Assembly (NCBI GenBank): GCA_942493305.1
Contig: OW818686.1
Coordinates: 2,604,001-2,668,000, forward strand
Length of the DNA stretch: 64,000 nucleotides
Direction of reading: 5' to 3'
Source: UBA7672 sp030824255
Lineage (GTDB): Bacteria; Pseudomonadota; Alphaproteobacteria; Caulobacterales; Hyphomonadaceae
The notes below the pieces were generated by a model. That model was given only the letters and a program-made list of their open reading frames with translations. It was not told where the DNA came from and ran no database searches. The position numbers and the translations under genes were made by a program. Positions within the stretch are counted from its first letter, which is position 1, and every line of letters begins with the position of its first letter. Shown here one piece after another: positions 1 to 8,536 of this stretch.

Positions 1-219
1 TCCGAGGCCGGGGCGTATTTAAGCCGCCTGTTGCCTCTGCCCCAGTTCCTTGTGGATGCAACCGCGCCCGTGACGCCTGTGGATATCTTCAATGGCTTTC
101 GGCTAACCGGACATTTTCTTTCTGAGCGTTTGTTCTCCGATCTCAACAGGGGGATGCCGGAAGCGCGCCACCTGATGATTGACCGGCTGGAGCGGGCGGG
201 GCGACTCTCCCCGAACTGA
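1..219 (+). CDS. recO: DNA repair protein RecO, C-terminal fragment
   Basis: The frame is open from base 1 and ends in TGA at 217-219, so only the last 72 residues are present. The tail resembles the C-terminus of alphaproteobacterial RecO: a LLPLPQFL stretch, then GFRLTGHFL and a closing basic/acidic helix (PEARHLMIDRLE). RecO loads RecA at gaps in the RecFOR pathway. It stands 21 bases before parC on the same strand, the recO-parC neighbourhood I recall from Caulobacter. The diagnostic N-terminal OB fold lies outside the window, so the call rests on the C-terminal motif and synteny. Confidence 0.72.
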   Translation, partial: SEAGAYLSRLLPLPQFLVDATAPVTPVDIFNGFRLTGHFLSERLFSDLNRGMPEARHLMIDRLERAGRLSPN

Positions 220-240
220 TTCGACAAGAAGAAGACAAGT

Positions 241-2487
241 ATGGCGAAGAACACGACAATGGATCCGTCTGACAATGGCGGGGACATCATCGACGAACCG
301 ATGAACGAGGCGCTGTCGAAGCGTTATCTCGCCTATGCCCTGTCGACGATTACTGCGCGGGCGCTGCCGGATGCGCGTGACGGCCTGAAGCCGGTGCACC
401 GGCGAGTGCTTTATTCCATGAGCCAACTCGGGCTGAACCCGCAGGGCGGCCACCGCAAATCGGCCACCGTGGTCGGTGAAGTCATCGGTAAGTATCACCC
501 GCACGGCGATCAATCGATCTATGACGCCATGGTGCGCCTCGCGCAGGACTTCGCGACGCGGGCCCCGCTGGTCGATGGCCAGGGCAACTTCGGGAACATC
601 GACGGCGATGCCGCCGCCGCATTCCGCTACACGGAAGCGAAGCTGACGCCGGCGGCGATGCTGCTGCTGGAAGGCCTTGAGGACGACGCTGTCGATTTCA
701 AGGAAACCTATGACGGGACGCACAGGGAGCCGGTGGTTCTGGCGTCTGGTTTCCCCAACCTGCTGGTCAACGGATCGTCGGGCATTGCGGTCGGCATGGC
801 GACGTCGATCCCGCCGCACAACCCGGCTGAGTGCATCGACGCCGCGATCCACCTGCTCGATCATCCGAAGGCTACGGTGGACGACCTGCTGACGATCGTT
901 TCCGGTCCCGACTTCCCGACGGGGGGCGTGATTGTGGAGACGAAGGAAGGTCTGCGCGAAGTCTACGCAACCGGCCGTGGCGGCGTGCGTTGCCAGGCGA
1001 AGTGGACGAAGGAAGACCTTGGTCGCGGCATGTGGCGCGTCATCGTCACCGAGATTCCCTACCAGGTGCAGAAGTCCAAGCTGATGGAGCGCCTTGCCGA
1101 ACTGATCGAAACAAAGAAGGCGCCGCTGCTCGAAGACGCGATGGACGAGTCCACCGAGGACGTGCGTATCGTGCTGACGCCCAAGTCTCGCACGGTTGAA
1201 GCCGACGTGCTGATGGCGAGCCTGTTCCGCCAGTGCGAACTGGAGACGCGTTTCCCGGTCAACATGAACGTGCTCGATCACGGCGTGCCGCGCGTGATGG
1301 GGCTGCGGGATCTGTTGAATGCCTATCTCGATCATCGCCGCGAAGTGATCGTTCGCCGGGCCAAACACCGGCTGGGCAAGATCGATCACCGCCTCGAAAT
1401 CCTCGATGGTTTTCTCAAGGCCTATCTCAACATCGATGAAGTCATCCGGATCATCCGTTATGAGGACGATCCGAAGGCCGTCATGATGAAGAAGTTCCGC
1501 CTGAGCGAGATTCAGGTGGATGCGATCCTCAACATGCGCCTCCGCGCCCTGCGCAAGCTCGAGGAAATCGAGATCCAGCGCGAGCACAAGGAGCTTTCGG
1601 AAGAGAAGCGCGAGATCGAACTTCTGCTCGGCTCGACCGGCCGCCAGTGGACGGAAGTGAAGCGCCAGCTGAAAGCTGCGCGCGACGTTTTCGATCCCGG
1701 CAAGAAACTGGGCAAGCGCCGGTCCAATTTCGGCGAAGCGAAAGAGATCGACACCGAGGCCGCTCTCGAAGCGCTGATCGTGAAGGAACCTGTGACGGTG
1801 GTTCTTTCCAGCATGGGCTGGATCCGCGCGCTCAAGGGGCACAACCAGAAGCTGGACGAGCTGAAGTTCAAGGAAGGCGACGAGCTTGCTCTGTCGCTGG
1901 AGTGCCAGACGACGGACAAGGTCGTGCTCATGGCTTCGGGCGGCCGCGCCTTCACCGTCGGCGCCGACAAGCTGCCCGGCGGCCGCGGCCATGGCGAACC
2001 GATCCGCCTCAACCTGGAAGTGCCCGAATCCGAGACGATCGATTCAATGTTCATCCCGCAGGACAAGTCGCGTCGCATCGTGGCTTCCAACAAGGGCTAT
2101 GGCTTCATCGTGCAGGAGTCCGAGCTGATCTCTTCGACCCGCAAGGGAAAGATCGTCCTGAATGTCGGGCCGAAGGAGAAGCTGGCTGTTTGCGTGAAGG
2201 TGGAAGGCGATCTCGTGGCGTCGATCGGCAAGAACCGGAAGCTCCTCGTCTTCAAGATGGACGAGATGCCGGAAATGGCGCGCGGCAAGGGCGTGAAAAT
2301 CCAGTCGTTCGCCGACGGCGGGCTGCTGGACCTCAAGACGTTCGGCAAAGCCGATGGCCTGACCTGGGTGGATACCGCCGGACGCCAGCAATCTGCTGAC
2401 GACTGGAAGGAATGGGTCGGCAAGCGCTCGCAAGCGGGCCGGCTCGCGCCGCGCGGGTTCAACAAGAACGGGAAGTTCGTGGGCTAG
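241..2487 (+). CDS. parC: DNA topoisomerase IV subunit A
   Basis: 748 residues, the usual ParC length. It is the DNA-cleaving subunit that, with ParE, decatenates daughter chromosomes. The catalytic tyrosine is Tyr130 in FRYTEAKL. The winged-helix region carries KYHPHGDQSIYDAM (84-97), and a beta-pinwheel C-terminal domain follows (VVLSSMGWIRALKGH and later blades). An AAGAAGAAG purine stretch lies just before the ATG. At the position matching the quinolone-contacting Ser80 of E. coli ParC, by eye alignment, this protein has Gln91. The stop (TAG 2485-2487) shares the CTAG palindrome with the stop of the convergent otsA gene. GyrA is the alternative paralogue; the short C-terminal domain and recO neighbour favour ParC. 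Confidence 0.93.
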   Translation: MAKNTTMDPSDNGGDIIDEPMNEALSKRYLAYALSTITARALPDARDGLKPVHRRVLYSMSQLGLNPQGGHRKSATVVGEVIGKYHPHGDQSIYDAMVRLAQDFATRAPLVDGQGNFGNIDGDAAAAFRYTEAKLTPAAMLLLEGLEDDAVDFKETYDGTHREPVVLASGFPNLLVNGSSGIAVGMATSIPPHNPAECIDAAIHLLDHPKATVDDLLTIVSGPDFPTGGVIVETKEGLREVYATGRGGVRCQAKWTKEDLGRGMWRVIVTEIPYQVQKSKLMERLAELIETKKAPLLEDAMDESTEDVRIVLTPKSRTVEADVLMASLFRQCELETRFPVNMNVLDHGVPRVMGLRDLLNAYLDHRREVIVRRAKHRLGKIDHRLEILDGFLKAYLNIDEVIRIIRYEDDPKAVMMKKFRLSEIQVDAILNMRLRALRKLEEIEIQREHKELSEEKREIELLLGSTGRQWTEVKRQLKAARDVFDPGKKLGKRRSNFGEAKEIDTEAALEALIVKEPVTVVLSSMGWIRALKGHNQKLDELKFKEGDELALSLECQTTDKVVLMASGGRAFTVGADKLPGGRGHGEPIRLNLEVPESETIDSMFIPQDKSRRIVASNKGYGFIVQESELISSTRKGKIVLNVGPKEKLAVCVKVEGDLVASIGKNRKLLVFKMDEMPEMARGKGVKIQSFADGGLLDLKTFGKADGLTWVDTAGRQQSADDWKEWVGKRSQAGRLAPRGFNKNGKFVG

Positions 2488-3863
2488 ACCCTTTCGCGCA
2501 TCAGCGCGTCGGTGAAGGTCTTGCGCCACCAGAGAACGTCTTCGCGGGTAACGCTGTCCATCAGCCTGCGCCAGCGCTGAACCCGCTCCTTGCGATCCAT
2601 GCGGAGGGCAAGGGAGATGGCATCCGATATTTCCTCGGCGCTGTGCGGATTCACGAGCACAGCGTCTTCCATCTGCTCGGCGGCGCCCGCGAAGCGCGAG
2701 AGGATCAGGACGCCGGGGTCTTCCGGGTCCTGTGCGGCGACGTATTCCTTCGCCACGAGGTTCATCCCGTCGCGCAGTGGGGTGACGAGGCCAATCCTTG
2801 CGGCGCGATAGATGCCGGCAAGCACATCGCGCGGATAGCCCTTGTTCACATAACGAATGGGCACCCAATCGACATCGGCATAGGCGCCGTTGATCTGTCC
2901 AGAGAGCGCCTCAAGTCGGCCGCGGATCGCCTGGTAGGTTTCGACGGTCACGCGCGAGGGCGGAGCGATCTGCAGCAGAAACACATGCTTGCGCTCATCC
3001 GGTCGGTCGCGAAGGAAGCGCTCATAGCCACAGAAGCGCTCTTCGAGGCCTTTCGAATAATCGAGGCGATCGACGCCGATCATCATCGCGCGGCCATTGG
3101 CGCTTTCGATCATCTGGCGGTGCGCTTCCATGGCGGCATCGCTGGCGGACAGGGCTGCGAACTCCTTGGCGTCGATGCCGATGGGGCAGGTCTGCAAGCG
3201 GACGCGGCGGTTGCCGAGCGTCAGCACGCCTCTGCCGTCCCACTTCGCGCCGAGCTCGTGCTGGGCGAACTCGCGGAAGGAGGTGAGCCACTCATCGGTG
3301 TGGAAGCCGATGAGGTCGTAGGCGAACAGGCTTCGTACGAGGTCTTCGGCTTCGGGCAATGTTGTGAGCAAGCGACGCGGCGGCCACGGGATATGCAGGA
3401 AGAAGCCCAGCCGGTTGCGGCTTCCTAGTTTGCGCAGCGCGTCGCCCAGCGGGAACAGGTGGTAGTCCTGGATCCAGACCACATCATCCGGCTCCACGAG
3501 CGGCCGGAGCGTTTCGGCGAAGCGTTCGTTGACGCGCTTGTAGCCGCCGGCAAAGCCGCGGTCGTATTCAGCGAGATCTATCCGGTAATGGAAAAGCGGC
3601 CACAGCGTGCGGTTGGCGTACCCGTTATAGTATTCCTCGATGTCCTGGTCTTCGAGGTCGACCGTGGCGGTGGTGACATCATCGCTGCGCTGGAAGGTGA
3701 TCTGGCCGGTGTAGTTGTCGGTGCGTTCGCCGGACCAGCCGAACCAGATGCCGCGATACTGTTTCAGCGCGGCCTGAAGGGCCACAGCGAGGCCGCCCTG
3801 AGCGCCCGTGTCCGGGCCGCCGGGCGCGTGGACGCGATTTGAAACGATGATCAACCTGCTCAT
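2484..3863 (-). CDS. otsA: Trehalose-6-phosphate synthase
   Basis: 459 residues from the ATG at 3863, preceded by GGAG nine bases upstream. The frame stays open further upstream, but SRLIIVSNR is the family N-terminus. GT20 retaining glucosyltransferase: UDP-glucose plus glucose-6-phosphate gives trehalose-6-phosphate in the cytoplasm. Visible motifs are the glycine-rich loop GAQGGLAVAL, VWIQDYHL, FFLHIPWP, GVDRLDYSKGLEERF with its Arg and Lys phosphate contacts, and DGMNLVAKEYVA. It is the last gene of the otsB-GH15-otsA operon and its ATG overlaps the GH15 stop (ATGA at 3860-3863). Trehalose would serve as an osmolyte or desiccation protectant. Confidence 0.95.
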   Translation of the reverse strand: MSRLIIVSNRVHAPGGPDTGAQGGLAVALQAALKQYRGIWFGWSGERTDNYTGQITFQRSDDVTTATVDLEDQDIEEYYNGYANRTLWPLFHYRIDLAEYDRGFAGGYKRVNERFAETLRPLVEPDDVVWIQDYHLFPLGDALRKLGSRNRLGFFLHIPWPPRRLLTTLPEAEDLVRSLFAYDLIGFHTDEWLTSFREFAQHELGAKWDGRGVLTLGNRRVRLQTCPIGIDAKEFAALSASDAAMEAHRQMIESANGRAMMIGVDRLDYSKGLEERFCGYERFLRDRPDERKHVFLLQIAPPSRVTVETYQAIRGRLEALSGQINGAYADVDWVPIRYVNKGYPRDVLAGIYRAARIGLVTPLRDGMNLVAKEYVAAQDPEDPGVLILSRFAGAAEQMEDAVLVNPHSAEEISDAISLALRMDRKERVQRWRRLMDSVTREDVLWWRKTFTDALMRERV

Positions 3864-5653
3864 CGGAAGGCGCTCCATGGCTTGCTGAGTAGAACGGCGC
3901 AATTGATCAGGCCTACCAGCGAATAGGTCTGCGGATAGTTCCCCCAGAGTTCGCCGGAGACGGGGTCAATGTCTTCGGAGAGCAATCCTGAGGCAGTCCT
4001 GCGCGACAGCATCTCTTCGAAAAGCGTGCGGGCTTCGTCCGTGCGGCCCGTCAGATGCAGCGCCTCGATCAGCCAGAACGTGCAGACGTTGAACGCAGTA
4101 GCGGGCAGGCCGAAATCGTCCTCGTGGGCATAGCGCAGCATGTGGGAGCCTCGCCGCAACCGCTTTTCCACGGCGGCGAGCGTGCCCTTGAAGCGCGGGT
4201 CGGACGGGGCGAGGAAGCGGAGGTCCAGAAGCTGGAGCAGGCTTGCGTCGAGTTGGTCGCCTGAGAAGACGGCGGACATCCAGCCGCGCTCATCGCTCCA
4301 GGCGGAGCTTTCGATTTTCGTTCTGATGCGCTGGGCGCGGTCGGCCCAGAAGGCCGCGCGCTCGGGCAGGCCGAGAGTGGTCGCGGCCATGACGAGACGA
4401 TCGCAGGCCGCCCAGCACATGGCGGCGGAGTAGGTGTGCACATCCTGTTTCGTGCGCAGCTCCCACAGGCCGGCGTCAGGCTGGTCGTGCGCGGCCCATG
4501 CGCGCTCGCCGACACGTTCGAGGGCTGCGAAGTCTTCGGGGCCGGAGGGTCGGAGAAGGCGCTGGTCCATGAAGGCCTGCACGCTGGAGAGCACGATCTG
4601 GCCGTAAGCATCGTGCTGGATCTGGGAATACGCCTCGTTGCCGACGCGCACAGGACCCATGCTGCGATAGCCAGGCAACGAAGGCTCCACGCGCTCCGTA
4701 ATGCGAGCTTCTCCGAGCACGGAGTAGAGCGGCTGGATATGGCCCTGGCCGGCAGCGTCCACGATGTTGCGCAGGTAGGCGAGATAGCTTTCCAGCACGT
4801 CGAGCGCGCCGAGGCGGTTGAGCGCCTGCACGGTGTAGTAGGCGTCGCGGATCCAGCAATAGCGATAGTCCCAGTTGCGCTGGGAGTTGGCGTGCTCCGG
4901 GATGGAGGTGGTAAGCGCGGCGACGATGGCGCCGGTTTCCTCGTGCTGGCAGAGTTTCAGCGTGATGGCGGCGCGTATCACAACGTCCTGCCATTCGGGC
5001 GGGATGGCGAGGCCGCGCACCCATTCGCGCCAGCCGGCTGTGGTGTCGTCCAGCATGCGCTCGACAGTGGCGCCGACGGGGCCGACGAAGCTCTCGTCCG
5101 GGCCGAGGAAGAAGTGCAGGGGCTTCTCGATGCGAAAGGCGCGCTCTTCCATGATGACGCCGACAGGCGCGGTGGTGGAGAGGCGCAGGCTCCAGCCATT
5201 GGCGACGTAGCGGATGTGGTTTGAGCCGATGACGCGGCTCACGTCTGTCTGTCCCCACATATGCGTCGGTCTCAGGCGCACGCGAATGCGTGGGCTGCCA
5301 GAAACAGGGCGTACGACGCGAACGAAAGCGACCGGGCGATAGGTGCGGCCGGGGCCTTCCATGCGCGGGCAGAAGTCGGTCACCTCGATGGCGTTGCCGT
5401 TTGCATCCGTATGACGGCTGACGAGCACGGCGGTGTTGCGCAGGTAGGACTGTTCGGTGGATACGCAGTCTTCCAGGGCAATGTCCCAGAGACCGTGGGC
5501 AGTTGCCGAATCCTCTGCGCCAGACAGCAATGCAGAGAATACCGCATCGCCGTCGACGCGTGGCGCGCAGGCCCAGACAAAGCTGCCCTTGCGGTCAATC
5601 AGCGCGCTGACCTGGCAATTACCGATGGGCCAGAGATCGAGATTGGCGGTCAT
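3860..5653 (-). CDS. Glycoside hydrolase family 15 protein (glucoamylase/trehalase-like)
   Basis: 597 residues from the ATG at 5653, which has GGAG nine bases upstream; MTANLDLWPIGN is the typical N-terminus. Order: N-terminal beta-sandwich (SALIDRKGSFVWACAPR), then an (alpha/alpha)6 barrel with NWDYRYCWIRDAYYTVQAL near residue 260 and the C-terminal catalytic segment SEDIDPVSGELWGNYPQTYS, whose acidic residues match the catalytic base region of GH15. Substrate cannot be read from sequence: GH15 includes glucoamylases, glucodextranases and some trehalases. It is the middle gene of the trehalose operon, with ATGA overlaps on both sides, so translation of synthesis and possible hydrolysis functions is coupled. 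No signal peptide is visible, so it is probably cytoplasmic. Confidence 0.9.
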   Translation of the reverse strand: MTANLDLWPIGNCQVSALIDRKGSFVWACAPRVDGDAVFSALLSGAEDSATAHGLWDIALEDCVSTEQSYLRNTAVLVSRHTDANGNAIEVTDFCPRMEGPGRTYRPVAFVRVVRPVSGSPRIRVRLRPTHMWGQTDVSRVIGSNHIRYVANGWSLRLSTTAPVGVIMEERAFRIEKPLHFFLGPDESFVGPVGATVERMLDDTTAGWREWVRGLAIPPEWQDVVIRAAITLKLCQHEETGAIVAALTTSIPEHANSQRNWDYRYCWIRDAYYTVQALNRLGALDVLESYLAYLRNIVDAAGQGHIQPLYSVLGEARITERVEPSLPGYRSMGPVRVGNEAYSQIQHDAYGQIVLSSVQAFMDQRLLRPSGPEDFAALERVGERAWAAHDQPDAGLWELRTKQDVHTYSAAMCWAACDRLVMAATTLGLPERAAFWADRAQRIRTKIESSAWSDERGWMSAVFSGDQLDASLLQLLDLRFLAPSDPRFKGTLAAVEKRLRRGSHMLRYAHEDDFGLPATAFNVCTFWLIEALHLTGRTDEARTLFEEMLSRRTASGLLSEDIDPVSGELWGNYPQTYSLVGLINCAVLLSKPWSAFR

Positions 5654-6402
5654 GTGCGGGCTCCAAGAGCGGAAGCGAGCCAGGAAAGCGTCGCCGAGAC
5701 GCCGGATAGCCGCCACAAGGCGCCGGTCGGACGTTCGGGGCCTACAAGTATGCCGGCGCCGCCAAGCTGTGCGGCTATCGCAAAGCCGGCCTCGTCGTTG
5801 TCGTCGTCCCCGAGGAAGATCGGGGCGCCATGCTTCATTGGCTCCTCCGCCATGAACGCGGCAATGGCATTGCCCTTGTCGCGCGGACCGGACTTCAACT
5901 CCTGCACCATCTTGCCGGGTTGAAGCGGGAGACCTGTTTCGCGCGAGAGACGGAGCGCGAGCGCGCGGCTTTCAGCCTCGTATTGCGGGGCGAGCCGGTA
6001 ATGCAGCGCGACACCGAACGGTTTGTCCTCGACAAGCAGACCGGGGTGGCCGGACGCGAATGCCCGCAACGCCATCAAGGCATGATCGAGCGCGGGATTG
6101 CGTTCTGGCGTGTGGCGTCGGCCATCGGCCCAGCGCATCTCCGCGCCATGGCTGCCGCTTATGTGGACCGGAATGCCTGATAGAAGCGTGGCGACATCTT
6201 CAGCGGCGCGGCCGCTGACAATTGCGATGCGGCCGTCGAGCCGCTGTGAGGCGAGTGTGAGTACGTCGCGGACATTCTGGCCCACGGTCACCTGGCCGGG
6301 CGTCTCGGCAAGTTCGAGAATCGTGCCGTCGAGGTCCAGAAACAGGCTCGCGCCATCAAGTAGCTGAAATGGCGGATCAGAAATCGTCATAGAAACAGTC
6401 AT
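5650..6402 (-). CDS. otsB: Trehalose-6-phosphate phosphatase
   Basis: About 250 residues. HAD-superfamily phosphatase that removes phosphate from trehalose-6-phosphate. The nucleophile motif LFLDLDGTI gives Asp23 and Asp25; SGR and LGDDDNDEAGF near the C-terminus are the other HAD motifs. The start is either ATG 6402 (GGAG four bases upstream) or ATG 6390; the open frame further upstream is not protein-like. It is the first gene of the minus-strand operon and diverges from the GPH symporter across 194 bases that must hold both promoters. No unambiguous promoter or operator could be read there. Confidence 0.92.
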   Translation of the reverse strand: MTVSMTISDPPFQLLDGASLFLDLDGTILELAETPGQVTVGQNVRDVLTLASQRLDGRIAIVSGRAAEDVATLLSGIPVHISGSHGAEMRWADGRRHTPERNPALDHALMALRAFASGHPGLLVEDKPFGVALHYRLAPQYEAESRALALRLSRETGLPLQPGKMVQELKSGPRDKGNAIAAFMAEEPMKHGAPIFLGDDDNDEAGFAIAAQLGGAGILVGPERPTGALWRLSGVSATLSWLASALGART

Positions 6403-6596
6403 TTGGCTCCAGGTCCCAAGGGTAGACGTAGGGCGATCGAACGGCCCCGCAACCCTTGCGCGGCAATCAGCGCCGATTGGCTGACGTGTGCAAAATTCTG
6501 CGCGTGATGACGCCGGGGCGCCGGGTTGTTGATGCGGCGCACGCTGGCCTAGCGTTCTGGAAACGCGGGGAGGCGGATATAGCGGACACGGCTCAA

Positions 6597-8012
6597 ATGG
6601 GCGCACCATCCTTGGGTACGCGTCTCGCTTATGGTTTTGGCTCAGCGGCCTTCGGCATCAAGGATGCCGGGCTGCAGATATTCCTCCTGATGTTCTACAC
6701 GCAGATCGTTGGCGTGCCCGCGCCGCTGGTCGGTCTCGCGCTGACGATCGCGCTGGTGTTTGATGCAATCTCCGATCCGATCGTCGGCTACTGGTCCGAC
6801 AATCTCAGATCAAAGTGGGGGCGACGGCATCCGTTCATGTATGCGTCGGCAATTCCCGTCGCCGTGACGTACTTCCTGCTGTGGACGCCGCCGAAGGGAT
6901 GGGATGATCAGGCGCTGTTCTGGTACCTGCTGACGATGGCGGTGCTGGTGCGCACCGCGCTGACATTCTTCGAAACACCGAGCGCAGCGCTAGCGCCTGA
7001 ACTGACTCGCGACTACGACCAGCGAACACATCTGCAGTCCTTGCGCAGTTTCTTCGGCTGGACCGGCGGCAACGCCATGACCGTGATGATGTTCTTCTTC
7101 CTGTTTCCAGCTTTCGTCACACCCGAGATTCCCAACGGGCAGTTCAATCCGGAAGCTTATGTCGTCTATGCGTGGGTTGCGGCGGGCGTGATGCTGGCGG
7201 CGATTCTCGTGTCATCCCTTGGCACACACCGACAGATCCCGCGCCTGCAAGCGCCGCCGCAGCGCAAGCTGACGATTGGTGCTGTCTTCAAGGAAATGTT
7301 CGAGACGCTGTTCAACAAATCGATGGGCGCGATTTTTCTGACGGCGATTATCGCAAGCACCACGCTTGGACTCGGGCAGTCGCTGTCCGTCTATATGTCG
7401 ACCTATTTCTGGGCGCTGCGGCCCGAGCAGATCGGGATCATCACGCTGGTCATCTTTGTGTCTGCGGCCGTTGGCGCGGCGTTGGCGGCGGTGTTGACCA
7501 AGCGGCTGGGCAAGAAGCGCGGCATCATTCTTGTCGGTGCGCTTGGCGTGCTCACCTTTCCTGTCGGTATCATGCTTCGGTTGACGGGAGTGGTGACACC
7601 GGGAACGAGCGAAGCGTTCTGGGTGGTTCTGGTGCAAGGGCAGGTGGATGTAATCCTGCTTGTCTGCCAGCAGGCGCTTCTGATCTCGATGGTATCCGAT
7701 CTGGTGGAGCAGGCCGAGGTAAAGACCGGACGCAGATCCGAGGGGGTCTTCTTCGCGGCGAATACCTTCATCATGAAGGTGACCACAGGGATCGGCGTGA
7801 TGGCTGCCACAGTGGTTCTTGCCCTGGCGCAGTTTCCATCCGGTGTCGCGCCAGATCAGGCGCCAGACAGCGCGCTGGTCACGCTTGGCTGGTGGTATCT
7901 GCCGGCAATCCTGCTGCTGAGGCTGGCGATGATCCTGTCGATCCTGCCCTATGCGGTCGATCGCAAGTCGCACGCGGAAAATTTGCGGAAAATTGCAGAG
8001 CGAGCGGGATAG
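6597..8012 (+). CDS. MFS sugar:cation symporter, GPH (MelB-like) family
   Basis: 471 residues from the preferred ATG at 6597. About twelve hydrophobic segments are visible. The N-terminal segment LAYGFGSAAFGIKDAGLQ and the loop DPIVGYWSDNLRSKWGRRHP are hallmark GPH motifs around the conserved cation-site acidic residue. GPH transporters move glycosides, pentosides or hexuronides with H+ or Na+. The divergent trehalose operon suggests a disaccharide substrate, but that is inference. The Shine-Dalgarno sequence is weak; an upstream ATG at 6507 cannot be excluded. It is convergent with the GNAT gene, with only 7 bases between the stops. Confidence 0.85.
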   Translation: MGAPSLGTRLAYGFGSAAFGIKDAGLQIFLLMFYTQIVGVPAPLVGLALTIALVFDAISDPIVGYWSDNLRSKWGRRHPFMYASAIPVAVTYFLLWTPPKGWDDQALFWYLLTMAVLVRTALTFFETPSAALAPELTRDYDQRTHLQSLRSFFGWTGGNAMTVMMFFFLFPAFVTPEIPNGQFNPEAYVVYAWVAAGVMLAAILVSSLGTHRQIPRLQAPPQRKLTIGAVFKEMFETLFNKSMGAIFLTAIIASTTLGLGQSLSVYMSTYFWALRPEQIGIITLVIFVSAAVGAALAAVLTKRLGKKRGIILVGALGVLTFPVGIMLRLTGVVTPGTSEAFWVVLVQGQVDVILLVCQQALLISMVSDLVEQAEVKTGRRSEGVFFAANTFIMKVTTGIGVMAATVVLALAQFPSGVAPDQAPDSALVTLGWWYLPAILLLRLAMILSILPYAVDRKSHAENLRKIAERAG

Positions 8013-8019
8013 CCGCGCC

Positions 8020-8526
8020 TCAGCCCAGTTTCATGAACACGCGCGTGGACAGATCCAGGAAGGTAGCCTGTTCGTCTTCCATGGCTTTCATCCAGGGATG
8101 GTAGTCGGCGCGATCAACATCCACGAAGCCGAGCTTGCGATAGAACGGCGCGTTCCACGGCGGCGTGCGGAAGGTCGCCAGATAAACATCACGCGCGCCG
8201 TTCTTGCGGGCAGTCTGCACAAACGCGCGCACAAGGCGGGCGCCATAGCCACGTTGCTGATAGCTGCGCGCTACGTCGAGTTCGCGCAGGTAGGCGTCGC
8301 CGCCCTGCCTGTCGCCGACGGCAAAACCAGCGATGCGGCCATCGCATTCGATGACCACGGACAGGTTGTGGTCGATTGCCCGCAGGTGGTCCGACAGCGC
8401 AATGACAGAGGCGATTGCTGATGTATCAATGCCGGGCCAGCCTTCGAAAAGCGTCGCGGCATCGCGCTCGATCTCCTGCAAGCGGAAGATATCCGCTGCC
8501 TGTCCGGGCCGGATGAGTTCGCTCAC
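8020..8526 (-). CDS. GNAT family N-acetyltransferase
   Basis: 168 residues. The GNAT acetyl-CoA motif A is visible as RSYQQRGYGARLVRAF (Q/RxxGxG/A), followed by YRKLGFVDVD near the C-terminus. Substrate unknown; such proteins acetylate amines of small molecules, antibiotics or protein N-termini. It begins 10 bases after the stop of the FAD monooxygenase on the same strand, so the two are probably co-transcribed. The N-terminus (SELIRPGQAADIFRLQEIERDA) is a complete GNAT beginning. Confidence 0.85.
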   Translation of the reverse strand: MSELIRPGQAADIFRLQEIERDAATLFEGWPGIDTSAIASVIALSDHLRAIDHNLSVVIECDGRIAGFAVGDRQGGDAYLRELDVARSYQQRGYGARLVRAFVQTARKNGARDVYLATFRTPPWNAPFYRKLGFVDVDRADYHPWMKAMEDEQATFLDLSTRVFMKLG

Positions 8527-8536
8527 GTCATGATCC

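Noticed and set aside
103..1992. 629-codon minus-strand open frame inside parC
   Set aside because: It is antisense to a well conserved gene, is rich in His and Arg as shadow frames are in this DNA, and has no domain.
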